Positions 1 to 8,794 of a stretch of DNA of 38,901 bases are shown here, piece by piece. The DNA comes from an archaeon (GTDB lineage Archaea > Asgardarchaeota > Thorarchaeia > Thorarchaeales > Thorarchaeaceae): positions 1-38,901 of the forward strand of contig JAJRZD010000127.1 of assembly GCA_024275415.1 (NCBI GenBank), written 5' to 3'. A model generated the notes under the pieces. That model worked only from the letters and a program-made list of their open reading frames with translations. It searched no databases and was not told the origin of the DNA. The position numbers and the translations under genes are program-made. The first letter of the stretch is position 1. Each line of letters begins with the position of its first letter.

Positions 1-1
1 T

Positions 2-2662
2 GATATATACCAATCAAATAACGTAACAGTTACGGATACAACAGCCACTAATCTTGGTATGTATGGGATTTACATCGAGGTTTCTGATCTACTGGTATTC
101 GAGAACATCTCCATTTCTGAAACGGGTCAAGAAGCGTTCTATGCTTGGACAAGCCATAACGGTTCATTGACCAATTCAAAAATCAGCCATGCGCAGGATT
201 CAGGAGCTTACGTGGACACAGGTGCCAATTGGACTATAGCAAACAACGTCGTGGTAGATACAGACGACTATGCAATTGGGATAACTAACGGTGCAAACGC
301 AATATTGACCGGGAACGTGATAGATGAATCCCTTGATGGCATTTATGTTGATACCATACCTGATGCAATAGTCACCAACAATCAGGTAACGGGCTCGAGT
401 GGAGGTAGCATCAGTATTGGTAGCAGTGACAGGAGCGTAGTGCAAGATAATGTCATCACGAAAGGCTCCGAAGGAATATATGTCAGTTCATCAGAGAATG
501 CCACGATTCTAGGAAACATCATTGGCGTGGACGGACAGTATGGCATTGGTATTGACACTGCTGACAATGCATTGATAGAAGATAATGTGATCAGCAATTC
601 ACCTAATGATGGCATTAGAATCTTAGTCAGTCAAAACTTACGAGTCATCAACAACAGCCTGACAGATTGTGGTTTCTATCTCGAACCGACAGCTGGGGGT
701 TGGCCACCAGGGCTTCCGTTATCCTATGTTTTCTTCAACCATACGTTCTCTGGGAATACTATCAACGGCAAAGACCTCTATTATTCAAGGGATCTTCAGA
801 ATCTGGTTCTAGATGCTGATGACTATGCCCAGTTTATCCTGTTGAATGCGACGAATGTCGTGATCCAAGATGGTTCGTTCGGTATGGTGACCACTCCAGT
901 TGAAGCTCTGCATTCTGATAATGTCGTCATCGACGGAGTTACGTCAAGCAATTCGTATAGAGGACTTGTCTTCGCTACCAGTAGTAATGTGTCAGTAGTT
1001 GATTCATTCATATCAGGTCTTAATGGGTTCGGTGGAATAACTGCCAACAATATAGACCAGTTAGAGGTTCGCAATTCTACTCTAACTAGGGGTAGAGCTC
1101 TATCGGTGTATTACTCAGAACCTGTGAATGTGATTGACAGCACTTTTTCATACTCCTATCGTGGAATACATAGTTATGACTCAAATAATTTCACGATTTC
1201 AGGATCCACTTTTGAGAACATCCAATATGAAGCAATCTATACGGCGCCAGGAGGTCAGTATTCTACGATTGAGAACAACCTCATACGGAATGTAACATAT
1301 GGGGTCTATACTTACGGGTTCAATAGCACTATTCGGAACAACGAGATATATCATGCGTCAATTAACGGTATCGCACTCTGGAGCAATGCAAGATTCTGCA
1401 ATATCACTGAGAACTATATTGAGAGCTCATATAATGGAATCTATGTCAGTTTTGCTGATGATTTGAGAATTCAAAACAACACTGTGTTGTACAATGACAA
1501 CTATGGTATCTATGCTTCATACTCAACAGGCTCATTGATCTACTACAATGTCTTCGCATTGAGCGGAACAGCGAATGCATGGGATAGGAACAGTGCTACC
1601 TACTATAAAGCATGGAACGACAGTGTTGACACAGGAAACTGGTGGGATGACTACACGCCTCCTGGTGTGTACAATATCAGTGGAGGCGCGGGTTCAATAG
1701 ACTACTACCCGATGGTGTATCTGCCCACTTCACCTATCGTTGACCACCCGCTTGATTTGTACTATGCAGAGGGTTCAGGAGGCAATACGCTCACATGGCG
1801 GCCTTTTGACGATTCGCTTCGAGATTGGGAGCTATACATCGATGGGACACTATGGGAATCTGACGCATGGGACTTTGTTGATGTGACTGTTAACGTTGAC
1901 GGGCTGGCATACGGGACACATGAGGCAAAGATAATCATCTATGATGTGGACCAGAACAATGTGACTGATACCCTTATGATACATGTCTACGACCACACCC
2001 CTCCGGCCATCAGCAACGTCCCCAACGCATGGGCATTTGTCGATGGGTCTGGTCAGACCTTGACCTGGGATGTTTCAGACCTTCATCCAGACACTTACGA
2101 AGTGTTGCTGGATGACGAGAGTTTTGATAGTGGATCATGGACGACAGGAACGCTCGATGTGAATATCGATGGTCTTACCGAAGGAGAGCATACACTCATC
2201 ATAACCATCAGAGACCTCGATGGTAATACTGCATCTGATACGGTCATTATCCGTGTCATCAAGGATGACACCAGTCCCGTATTGACAGGGTCTGCTGATA
2301 TCACATACATCGAAGGGGAAATCGGCAACATCATCGTATGGGACGCGGTAGAAGAGTATCCGGACAGCTTTGCCGTGTCGTACAATAGCTCAGAGATCCT
2401 GTCTGGGTCTTGGGGTGGAGCCCGCATCGTGGTCAGCGTGGATGGACTGCCTGTTGGCTCTCATGTCTTTGTCCTCACTGTCAGCGATGGAAGTGGAAAT
2501 ACAGCGAGCGACTCGGTTACTGTCACGGTCTTACAAGCTGTAGGTGGCGAAACTCCTCCAGAGCTTCTTGACCTCGGATGGTTGTTACCGGTCGCTGCGG
2601 GAATCGGGGTTGTCGCTATAATTGTGATAGTAGTATTCCTCTATCGGAAGAGAGTGACATAA
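2..2662 (+). CDS. Surface-anchored parallel beta-helix protein with Ig-like repeats (5' partial)
   Basis: The reading frame is open to the left edge, so the N-terminus and any signal peptide lie outside; the first Met, at 59, is internal because the codons before it continue the same repeat pattern. About the first 560 residues are short degenerate repeats of the 'N-x-I/V-x-x-N/S-x-x-G-I-x-V' kind, typical of right-handed parallel beta-helix proteins (NosD/PbH1). Three Ig-like repeats follow (about 580-830), each with a D-x-T/S-P-P/V start and a 'VDGL-x-x-G-x-H' core. The end is a single membrane helix (about 842-862) and a short basic tail (RKR), so the bulk should be outside the cell. Beta-helix proteins often bind or cut polysaccharide, but no catalytic motif is evident. 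A hairpin terminator follows. Fold confidence is high; function is unknown. Confidence 0.85.
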   Translation, partial: DIYQSNNVTVTDTTATNLGMYGIYIEVSDLLVFENISISETGQEAFYAWTSHNGSLTNSKISHAQDSGAYVDTGANWTIANNVVVDTDDYAIGITNGANAILTGNVIDESLDGIYVDTIPDAIVTNNQVTGSSGGSISIGSSDRSVVQDNVITKGSEGIYVSSSENATILGNIIGVDGQYGIGIDTADNALIEDNVISNSPNDGIRILVSQNLRVINNSLTDCGFYLEPTAGGWPPGLPLSYVFFNHTFSGNTINGKDLYYSRDLQNLVLDADDYAQFILLNATNVVIQDGSFGMVTTPVEALHSDNVVIDGVTSSNSYRGLVFATSSNVSVVDSFISGLNGFGGITANNIDQLEVRNSTLTRGRALSVYYSEPVNVIDSTFSYSYRGIHSYDSNNFTISGSTFENIQYEAIYTAPGGQYSTIENNLIRNVTYGVYTYGFNSTIRNNEIYHASINGIALWSNARFCNITENYIESSYNGIYVSFADDLRIQNNTVLYNDNYGIYASYSTGSLIYYNVFALSGTANAWDRNSATYYKAWNDSVDTGNWWDDYTPPGVYNISGGAGSIDYYPMVYLPTSPIVDHPLDLYYAEGSGGNTLTWRPFDDSLRDWELYIDGTLWESDAWDFVDVTVNVDGLAYGTHEAKIIIYDVDQNNVTDTLMIHVYDHTPPAISNVPNAWAFVDGSGQTLTWDVSDLHPDTYEVLLDDESFDSGSWTTGTLDVNIDGLTEGEHTLIITIRDLDGNTASDTVIIRVIKDDTSPVLTGSADITYIEGEIGNIIVWDAVEEYPDSFAVSYNSSEILSGSWGGARIVVSVDGLPVGSHVFVLTVSDGSGNTASDSVTVTVLQAVGGETPPELLDLGWLLPVAAGIGVVAIIVIVVFLYRKRVT

Positions 2663-2685
2663 TAGAACCATCTTAGCGTTCTAAA

Positions 2686-2728
2686 TGGCAGCCGGTGTTA
2701 TATCACCGGATTGCCATCTTTTTCTTTT
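2686..2728 (+). terminator. Hairpin plus T-rich tract after the beta-helix gene
   Basis: A perfect 6-bp stem CCGGTG/CACCGG (2692-2697 with 2704-2709, loop TTATAT) is extended by an outer TGGCA/TGCCA pairing, then followed by a T-rich run at 2717-2728. It begins 24 bases after the stop codon. Archaea mainly need the T tract, so the stem may instead act on RNA stability. Confidence 0.6.
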
Positions 2729-2742
2729 CAAACAGGTTATAC

Positions 2743-2770
2743 TGACCTCTAGAATCAAAATCTGAGGTCA
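2743..2770. repeat. Inverted repeat TGACCTC-N14-GAGGTCA
   Basis: Two perfect 7-bp arms (2743-2749 and 2764-2770) are separated by 14 bases, about 105 bp upstream of the next gene's start. It could be a regulator site or a weak hairpin. No further copy was noticed. Confidence 0.3.
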
Positions 2771-2874
2771 TCCGAAAGTGGAGATCCAGTTGTACCTCAC
2801 GGTTCGATTATGCTAGATGTAAAATTTAAATTAACCCACTATTTAGCGGGTTTATTGCTTGGAGGTCTTGTTGC

Positions 2875-3708
2875 GTGCACGCCACAAATGACACAAGTGA
2901 AAGACAAATCACACATATACAGGTGTATGGAGTTTCTGGTTCTTGTGTTGCAAGACACAGAAATGAGATTATGGATATTGAAGCGGGGATTAACCCTGTA
3001 AAAACAAAAGAAACAGGTATTGTGAATGTAGCTCCTGAACTACTTGCTGGAGTGTCTGGCTGCAAGGGAATAACAAGTGGTATATCAAGCGACGATGCGT
3101 TGTTCTGTCTTCTGATTTCTGTAGTGGCACTGGCACTCTTCGCTATCGTTTGGGCAGTTGTAATGATTGTGTTTTCTATTGTAACATTAGGCGGATTTGT
3201 TAGACGGCGTTTCCGTACTTTAGTCGAGATCGAGAATGAAAATAAGGAATTCCTAGGACGACTTGCAACCAGTGTGGTCAGTGATGAGGGCGTAATGAAC
3301 TACCCCCTTGGCATTCCAGAATATGACAATTGGATGCATTCGACGTTTGCACTCTTCAACCAAGCGAAGCTTGTACGTCAAGTAAGCTTGTTGATCGGTT
3401 CTCTATGGGGATTTACCGAGATTGGTTTCAAGCTGTATCAGGTATTCAGGCCTTCCTTTACGTATGACCTCTGGCCTTTTCGGTTTGTTATGATTCTCAT
3501 TTTCACACCGCTGATTCTTTATAGTCCCTTCCTCGAATGGAGAATGAGAAATGCCTTTTCCGAGGGGCGAGAGGTTGTGCAAGCTATACAGTCTGTAAAT
3601 CCGACATACCATCCTGATAATCCTATGAGATTCAGTGAAAAGCCCGTGGTAGTAGAATTGCCACTTGAGCCCAACGAATCGGATGTGTCACAAGAGGATT
3701 CTCCGTAG
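2875..3708 (+). CDS. Membrane protein of unknown function
   Basis: The start is GTG at 2875, chosen because a strong Shine-Dalgarno GGAGGT (2861-2866) lies 8 bases upstream. The protein is 277 residues. It has a polar N-terminal region with several cysteines (about 24 and 63), one long hydrophobic stretch (about 75-108, possibly two helices), a cytoplasmic-looking charged and amphipathic region (110-160), two more hydrophobic segments (about 165-185 and 205-222) and an acidic C-terminal tail. I do not recognise the family. It stands alone between the beta-helix gene and a convergent metabolic gene. Confidence 0.7.
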   Translation: MHATNDTSERQITHIQVYGVSGSCVARHRNEIMDIEAGINPVKTKETGIVNVAPELLAGVSGCKGITSGISSDDALFCLLISVVALALFAIVWAVVMIVFSIVTLGGFVRRRFRTLVEIENENKEFLGRLATSVVSDEGVMNYPLGIPEYDNWMHSTFALFNQAKLVRQVSLLIGSLWGFTEIGFKLYQVFRPSFTYDLWPFRFVMILIFTPLILYSPFLEWRMRNAFSEGREVVQAIQSVNPTYHPDNPMRFSEKPVVVELPLEPNESDVSQEDSP

Positions 3709-3802
3709 GACAAAGCAGCACTTCGACCTTTCGGACAACCCTGTCAAAAGTGACAAATGACGAAGCACATTTGCTGCATACATAGTGTAAACCAATGAAA
3801 AC

Positions 3803-3842
3803 AAAGACAAAGGAGTTGAGAGACCCTTGTCAAGAGTCTCTC
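3803..3842 (-). terminator. Terminator-like hairpin after the PLP enzyme gene
   Basis: On the minus strand, a 7-bp perfect stem GAGAGAC/GTCTCTC (3818-3824 with 3836-3842, 11-base loop) lies 10 bases beyond the stop codon. It is followed on the minus strand by a pyrimidine/T-rich stretch (complement of about 3795-3815). Confidence 0.5.
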
Positions 3843-3852
3843 TACTTGCGGA

Positions 3853-5043
3853 CTAGAGTATGTTGAGCTGCTTGCCGACTTTCTCGTATGCACTCAGGGC
3901 GATATCCAGTTGCTCCTTGGTGAGCCCACTGTTCATCATGTTCCTAATTCGGGCTTTATCGCGGGCGACCATTGGGAACACGATTGGCAGAGCTAAGATT
4001 CCCTCCTTGAACAGTCCTTCGCTCAATGCAACCGCCTTTGCACTCTCTCCAACTATTGCAGGGATGATGGGGGTCTGGCTGAAACCCGTGTCGTATCCGA
4101 GGTCTTGTAGTCCTTTCACAAAGTATTCTCTATTCTCCCAAAGGGTTCTAACATGCTCTTCTTCAGTTTCAAGCACATCAATTGCAGCGATACATGCAGC
4201 AGCCGTAGCAGGCGGGTGTGACGCACTAAGAAGCCATGATCGGCTCTTGTTGAGCGCATAGTTCACCATGTCCCTGCTTCCTGAAACATGACCTCCCATT
4301 ACACCAAATGCCTTACTGAATGTGCCCATCTCAAAGTGGACATCTTCGTGTGTGAGATTGAAATGTGAAACGATGCCTCGTCCACCTTTCCCAAGCACGG
4401 CTTCACCGTGTGCATCATCCACGTAGATCATCGCGCCGTGTTCTTTTCCAGCCTTGACGATTTCATCCAAAGGTGCTATGTCTCCATCCATAGAGAACAC
4501 ACCATCAGTTATGATGAGCATCTTCTCGGGTTTATCTTTTTCAGCCTCGTTGAGGACACGCTCAAGGTCAGCGACATCATTGTGTTTGTAGACGAACCGT
4601 GTGGCCTTGGTCAATCGGACACCGTCGATAATGCTGCCGTGATTTAGTTCGTCTGAGATGATCGCATCACCTTTTCCGACCAATTGAGGGATTAACCCCT
4701 CGTTTGTTGTAAAGCCTGCACTATAGGTGAGTGAAGCCTCAGCTCCTTTGAACTGTGCAAGTCTTCGTTCAAGCTCAAGGTGTACATCCATTGTACCCGC
4801 AATGGCGCGAACCGAACCGGAGCCAGCGCCATGAGTTTCAATTGCCTTGATTGCCGCTTCTTTCAGTTTGGGATGGTTTGAGAGGTTGAGGTAATTATTG
4901 CTACAAAGCATTATGACCTCATGACCATCAATCTTCGCTTTTGGAGTACTTGGTCCTTGGAGCTCGCGGATAACCCAATTGAGCTTCTGATCGACAAGTT
5001 TCTGATACTCTTCACGCATCCATCCGATAGGATCTCTTTTCAT
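3853..5043 (-). CDS. kbl: Glycine C-acetyltransferase / alpha-oxoamine synthase family PLP enzyme
   Basis: Fold type I PLP enzyme joining an acyl-CoA to an amino acid; the closest type by eye is 2-amino-3-ketobutyrate CoA ligase (glycine + acetyl-CoA, threonine catabolism in reverse). With the start at 5043 (ATG, preceded on the minus strand by GGGTGA at good spacing) it has 396 residues, the usual family length. An ATG at 5253 is possible in frame but would add 70 residues of atypical sequence. Visible motifs: glycine-rich G-A-G-S-G-S-V-R (72-79), S-M-D-G-D (185-189), D-D-A-H-G (209-213) holding the PLP-contacting Asp and His, and the PLP lysine in T-F-S-K-A-F-G (K244). 8-Amino-7-oxononanoate synthase (biotin) is the main alternative; no bio or threonine dehydrogenase gene is adjacent. 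An MFS gene lies 206 bp upstream on the same strand. Confidence 0.82.
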   Translation of the reverse strand: MKRDPIGWMREEYQKLVDQKLNWVIRELQGPSTPKAKIDGHEVIMLCSNNYLNLSNHPKLKEAAIKAIETHGAGSGSVRAIAGTMDVHLELERRLAQFKGAEASLTYSAGFTTNEGLIPQLVGKGDAIISDELNHGSIIDGVRLTKATRFVYKHNDVADLERVLNEAEKDKPEKMLIITDGVFSMDGDIAPLDEIVKAGKEHGAMIYVDDAHGEAVLGKGGRGIVSHFNLTHEDVHFEMGTFSKAFGVMGGHVSGSRDMVNYALNKSRSWLLSASHPPATAAACIAAIDVLETEEEHVRTLWENREYFVKGLQDLGYDTGFSQTPIIPAIVGESAKAVALSEGLFKEGILALPIVFPMVARDKARIRNMMNSGLTKEQLDIALSAYEKVGKQLNIL

Positions 5044-5249
5044 TTTCGTCACCCTTCTGAGCCCGAAAACGGGGCTGAATCTGTTCGGGGCGCTTTTTTT
5101 TGAGTATTTATGAGTATTCATTCCTTCATAGAACCTGTTAACATTGTGAAAAATCATAAAGTGACTGTAAGTTTGAAGGTAACATGTCATCTGGAGAGGA
5201 GGATGGTGCGTGCATTCCCAATACGGGATGAGGGAATACTGTTCAAATA

Positions 5250-6566
5250 TCACTCTGCCTGCTGGTATGGCAGCACATCTCGATTTCGCTCTATTCGGAT
5301 TCTAGCATTCCTCCGTACAGCAAGATACAGGGGAATGACAGAGATCGGATACATTAGCATGGCTACTGGAAAGACGAGTTTTCCATATTCGACAATATCA
5401 GCGAAATATGCAAGGAGAAAAGCGGTAAGAAGAGTACCTGTCTGTCGTGGGAATTGCCACATGACTCGAGTTATGGAGAAAGCCCTGGCCCTGCGTGAAA
5501 CTGCGACCTCGTCCATGAAGAGCGAGTTGAAGGCTGGTCTATTCATATTGGCAATGGCGTTTCGTGCAACGTAAAAGACAAGCATCAACAGGAACCATGG
5601 GCTATACACGATTCCCACCATGAGTATCGGAGCCAAGAAGTATAGGCTACCAATCATCCGAACTTTTCCGACTCGGTCGCTGAATAACCCCACTGCGAGT
5701 GTTCCTGTCGCTAGTGTGATGTTTGCAATAGCAGGGACACTTCCCAGAACAATCGGGTCAGGACTAAAGGCTGCATAGATGAAGGGAATCAAATACGGTA
5801 TAGTCATCCCAGAACTGATGCCCATCATCAGTTGGGTGGTGCCAAATAGTAGCGCAGTTTCAGTGTCTTGTTTCTCGGTCGTTTCTTCTTCCAGAAATGT
5901 GGGCTCGACATCTTCTGTTGTTTCTATCACTGTACCATCATTGCCGTTCTGCCGGAGCCATTTCTCGGAGTAGAGCCCAAAGACACCAGTCATGATCCTG
6001 AAATAACCCATCATCCAGAAGAGAATCGCGTATCTGAGCATCTCAATAGAGATGTACGGGAATGCCACTGGATCCAAGAAATATCCCGCGAAGAATGAAC
6101 CGAACATCGCAGCTAGAATCGCGACGGCAGTAGTGTAACCGTAGGAGCGAGTTCGTTCATCGCCTTTCCGAGTATGGTCGGCAATGAGAGAGTCGATTGA
6201 GGTACGTGAGAAGCCTGTACCTACTCCGCTCAGCCCATATATTATCAAGATAAACAGGGGATCTGTAGTGAATGGGATAAGGAGCAGACATATGCCAGCA
6301 AAGGAACCTCCAATCAGTATTGCGGTGCCTCTCCCCTTGCGGTCACTAAACCATCCTGCTGGAAAGAGAAAGATGCCTTGCATATATCCTGCCGCAGCAA
6401 CGAGGAATCCATAGAATGCCTCATCACGCCCAATGGCCAGAGCGAAAAGAGGCAATGCAATTTGCGTCAGTGACATAGTAAGTCTGCTTAATGCAGAGAG
6501 TATCGAAAGGCGTGCTATCTTGGCAGTGTGCTGTGGGTCGATGTCAAATGGCACATTCAGGTTCAT
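5250..6566 (-). CDS. Major facilitator superfamily transporter
   Basis: A 438-residue protein with about 12 hydrophobic segments arranged as two six-helix halves joined by a long acidic cytoplasmic loop (about 210-235). The MFS loop 2-3 signature is present as G-W-F-S-D-R-K-G-R-G-T near residue 80, and a matching G-L-F-S-D-R-V-G-K-V repeats in the second half. MFS proteins move small molecules by uniport or ion-coupled transport; the substrate cannot be read from sequence. It may share a transcript with the PLP enzyme gene downstream, but the 206-bp gap makes that uncertain. Confidence 0.85.
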   Translation of the reverse strand: MNLNVPFDIDPQHTAKIARLSILSALSRLTMSLTQIALPLFALAIGRDEAFYGFLVAAAGYMQGIFLFPAGWFSDRKGRGTAILIGGSFAGICLLLIPFTTDPLFILIIYGLSGVGTGFSRTSIDSLIADHTRKGDERTRSYGYTTAVAILAAMFGSFFAGYFLDPVAFPYISIEMLRYAILFWMMGYFRIMTGVFGLYSEKWLRQNGNDGTVIETTEDVEPTFLEEETTEKQDTETALLFGTTQLMMGISSGMTIPYLIPFIYAAFSPDPIVLGSVPAIANITLATGTLAVGLFSDRVGKVRMIGSLYFLAPILMVGIVYSPWFLLMLVFYVARNAIANMNRPAFNSLFMDEVAVSRRARAFSITRVMWQFPRQTGTLLTAFLLAYFADIVEYGKLVFPVAMLMYPISVIPLYLAVRRNARIRIERNRDVLPYQQAE

Positions 6567-6932
6567 TGCTCGGTCACGATCCCAGTAGGATGACAGGAGA
6601 TTTTATTTTGCTAGATAAGTTATTCTTCTGAGGCATCGCGGGAGATGTGGGATCAGTTCCGAGTCCTAGCGTAATTCTTAGTAATATCGACGTTTCAGAT
6701 GCCAATGCCAACTCCCTGCGGTGGTAACATATCCGATTCCCATGGATCCACCATGATATCTCGATTAGCCTACCTGAATTCTAATCATGCTCAGTCGTTG
6801 AAAATTTCAGCTATGGTACAGTCAAGTTCTCACTCTGTACAGCCATATCGAAGTCCAGTGGGATTCCATTCAACGACACGAGGAGCCACGAGCTCTGCTA
6901 GCAGTCACTACATTTCATCCTTTCGAATATAT
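6567..6932. other. 366-bp intergenic region, no gene seen
   Basis: Lies between signal peptidase I (its stop is at 6933) and the MFS gene start, both on the minus strand. It should hold the MFS promoter; an AT-rich stretch at about 6600-6625 is a candidate TATA region. A plus-strand open frame runs through it but has poor composition and ends inside the opposite-strand signal peptidase gene. I see no tRNA or clear repeat. Confidence 0.5.
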
Positions 6933-7508
6933 TTATCCGTGACTTTCGGTTTCTCCCTCAGAGTCCGATACATCTTGCTCCTCGTCGTCCTTGCAAGCAT
7001 ATTCTGGGACAACTAAGATAGCGATGAAAATGACCGCCATGACCGCGATTCCCACTTCAGACCTAAGGAATAGGCTGATGTTCCCGACAGCTGGTATCCT
7101 ACTAACCATGACGCCAATAATCTCATCATATGTCCTTTCGCCAGGGTCGCGCATCGCGTTGTTATCGCCTTTCGTATAGTAGTAATACTCGCCATCAACA
7201 ATCTGTATCTCTACGACCCGATGAACAACCGGGCCTGTATTGTGAAACAAATTGTCTTGAAAGACAATGATATCCATAAGATGTATGTCTTCCGGAGCTC
7301 TTGCTTGTAGAATTAGGAGGTCTCCACGGTAAAGGGTGGGTTCCATTGAATCGCTGATGACCACGACCAAAGGACTTGTCGTACCCATTGCGACCATAAA
7401 GAGGCCGTATCCTGCAAGGGTTCCGCCTACAACGATCCCAAGGAGGAATGCGGTCTTCGCCCACTCAGAGCGCTCATTCCACTTGAGTTTTTGACGTATC
7501 CGCTCCAT
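6933..7508 (-). CDS. Signal peptidase I (archaeal/ER SEC11 type)
   Basis: Membrane serine protease that removes signal peptides from Sec-exported proteins. The 191-residue sequence has an N-terminal membrane helix (about 18-41), the catalytic-serine box S-D-S-M-E-P (S54) followed by Y-R-G-D, the V-V-H-R-V box whose histidine (H96) replaces the bacterial lysine, and the K-G-D-N-N...R-D-P block (113-122). It has a second C-terminal helix (about 150-167) and an acidic tail. The Ser/His pairing places it in the S26B group with archaeal and ER peptidases. The ATG at 7508 is preceded by GAGG 7 bases upstream on the minus strand. Clients in this window could include the 794-residue surface protein. 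Confidence 0.92.
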   Translation of the reverse strand: MERIRQKLKWNERSEWAKTAFLLGIVVGGTLAGYGLFMVAMGTTSPLVVVISDSMEPTLYRGDLLILQARAPEDIHLMDIIVFQDNLFHNTGPVVHRVVEIQIVDGEYYYYTKGDNNAMRDPGERTYDEIIGVMVSRIPAVGNISLFLRSEVGIAVMAVIFIAILVVPEYACKDDEEQDVSDSEGETESHG

Positions 7509-7671
7509 ATTAGTGCCTCATACTCGAGTGATTTTCTCAGTCTAATAAAACTGACGTTGCGGGCTGAGCGCTTTCGGCAACAGTCGGTCAATCCTGTGCA
7601 TTGGTATCAATCGATATGTTTACAATATCAGTTTCGAGTGATTTTGAAGAGGCTATTTCGGTGAGTAGCAT

Positions 7672-7714
7672 ATGGACGAAATCTGCTTAAGCAAGTCCAC
7701 AGTTTGACTGCGGA
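7672..7714 (+). other. Probable true 5' end of the Fe-S protein gene, in another frame
   Basis: GGTGAG at 7660-7665 sits 6 bases before an ATG at 7672, which opens a frame of 11 codons ending at TGA 7705. Skipping one base just before 7703 would join it to the downstream frame, where the residues before the annotated TTG read F-D-C-G-L and complete a CxxC...C Fe-S motif. The downstream frame is itself blocked by TAA at 7688-7690 and has no start codon before 7715. Confidence 0.5.
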
Positions 7715-8794
7715 TTGTGTGGATACCCAAAGTGTTCTAATTTCACAAAGGCGGCTATAGTCGGTCTGGTCGAAATTGATGCTTGTCCTGTCCTAAAACT
7801 GTCCTCATTTCAAGAAGTTCGTCAGAAGCTATGCGATCTTGTTTCAAAAAAAGCTGGATTGCGTTTCAAGACAGCAACAGAACTGCCAGAAGGTGGGGTT
7901 CTTCTTACTCGCCCTTGTAAAGACACAGATCAGAAGGTCATGGCCGAGCTGAGGATTCACAATGGTGTGAAACCTGGTGAACGAGTTGTGTTCGGCGTGT
8001 TTGACCCAAGCCTCCTGTGCGACCTTTCGGAATGCTTGAAACAGGAGTTCGAAGCGGTAAAGTGCAGCAAAGATCTAGGGTATGGACGAGCGGATACGGG
8101 TGAGATGAGCATAACCATTCTTCAAGATGGGCGCGTCAATATGAGAAGGGTTGATAACAAGGAACAAGTCCTCAAGGTATTCGCGAAAATAGAACGAGTA
8201 ATTCTAGGTTCGACCATCTGTAATTGCTGCGGCAATGACCTTATCTCAATCGCATCGGGGCTGGTCGAACATAACCATAGACACACCGTACTGGACTGCG
8301 GATCCATGGCGAAGATTGATTGTGACCTACTCAAGCCAAAGCTCACAAAAAGTCTTGTGAAAGACATCTTTGGTTCTATGGAGCTACTCGATGAACTTGA
8401 CTCTCTCGCAATGGCATTCCTTAACGTGCTTGATAAACCACTTGAAATACACAAACTGATAATACCAGAAGTGTCAAGCGATCTTATGTGCCGTATCGTA
8501 TCGTTGGTTGATGAGAACGGCTCCAATGCCAAGATGGCCTTGCTACTACGGCTTCTGGGATTTGAATGGATACTTCGAAGTACATCGAATGCTATAGAGA
8601 AGGTGCATCAACTCGCCCAAGGACTGCATGGTGAGAAGTTGAAGCAAGTGAATGTACTGTTGGACGCAGTGCGCACTGGAAAATCCTCACAACCTCCGTC
8701 TTTAGATGACGATGTGCTATTCAGAGCATTTGCGTTGTCCAAATGTTTGGTCAGAGGGCTGGACGCAATCACTGATTGGCTATCAGAATCTTAG
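7715..8794 (+). CDS. Putative 4Fe-4S protein with ACS/CODH-type CGxCG motif (probable frameshifted start)
   Basis: The only in-frame start is TTG at 7715, giving 359 residues that begin M-C-G-Y-P-K-C. The codons just upstream complete the pattern C-G-L-C-G-Y-P-K-C plus a later C-P (residue 24), the 4Fe-4S motif of the family found in the acetyl-CoA decarbonylase gamma subunit and related (Fe-S) proteins (PF04060 type). The first ligand would be lost with the TTG start, so the gene probably begins at ATG 7672 with a one-base shift. A second region (about 74-165) resembles the domain that accompanies this motif in small archaeal Fe-S proteins. A C-N-C-C cluster at 169-172 may bind metal. The C-terminal half is mostly helical and unrecognised. 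It overlaps the convergent next gene by 4 bases. Confidence 0.65.
   Translation: MCGYPKCSNFTKAAIVGLVEIDACPVLKLSSFQEVRQKLCDLVSKKAGLRFKTATELPEGGVLLTRPCKDTDQKVMAELRIHNGVKPGERVVFGVFDPSLLCDLSECLKQEFEAVKCSKDLGYGRADTGEMSITILQDGRVNMRRVDNKEQVLKVFAKIERVILGSTICNCCGNDLISIASGLVEHNHRHTVLDCGSMAKIDCDLLKPKLTKSLVKDIFGSMELLDELDSLAMAFLNVLDKPLEIHKLIIPEVSSDLMCRIVSLVDENGSNAKMALLLRLLGFEWILRSTSNAIEKVHQLAQGLHGEKLKQVNVLLDAVRTGKSSQPPSLDDDVLFRAFALSKCLVRGLDAITDWLSES

Noticed and set aside
2810..3001. Open frame with a lipoprotein-like N-terminus (L-L-L-G-G-L-V-A-C)
   Set aside because: It overlaps the longer 277-residue gene in another frame. That gene has a strong Shine-Dalgarno and clear membrane segments; the lipobox-like string is chance.
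5044..5253. 70-residue N-terminal extension of the PLP enzyme
   Set aside because: The sequence is atypical for the family, and the ATG at 5043 has a good ribosome site and gives the normal length.
6699..7016. Plus-strand 105-codon open frame
   Set aside because: It runs into the well-supported signal peptidase gene on the opposite strand, has no ribosome site and has unbiased, Ser-rich composition.
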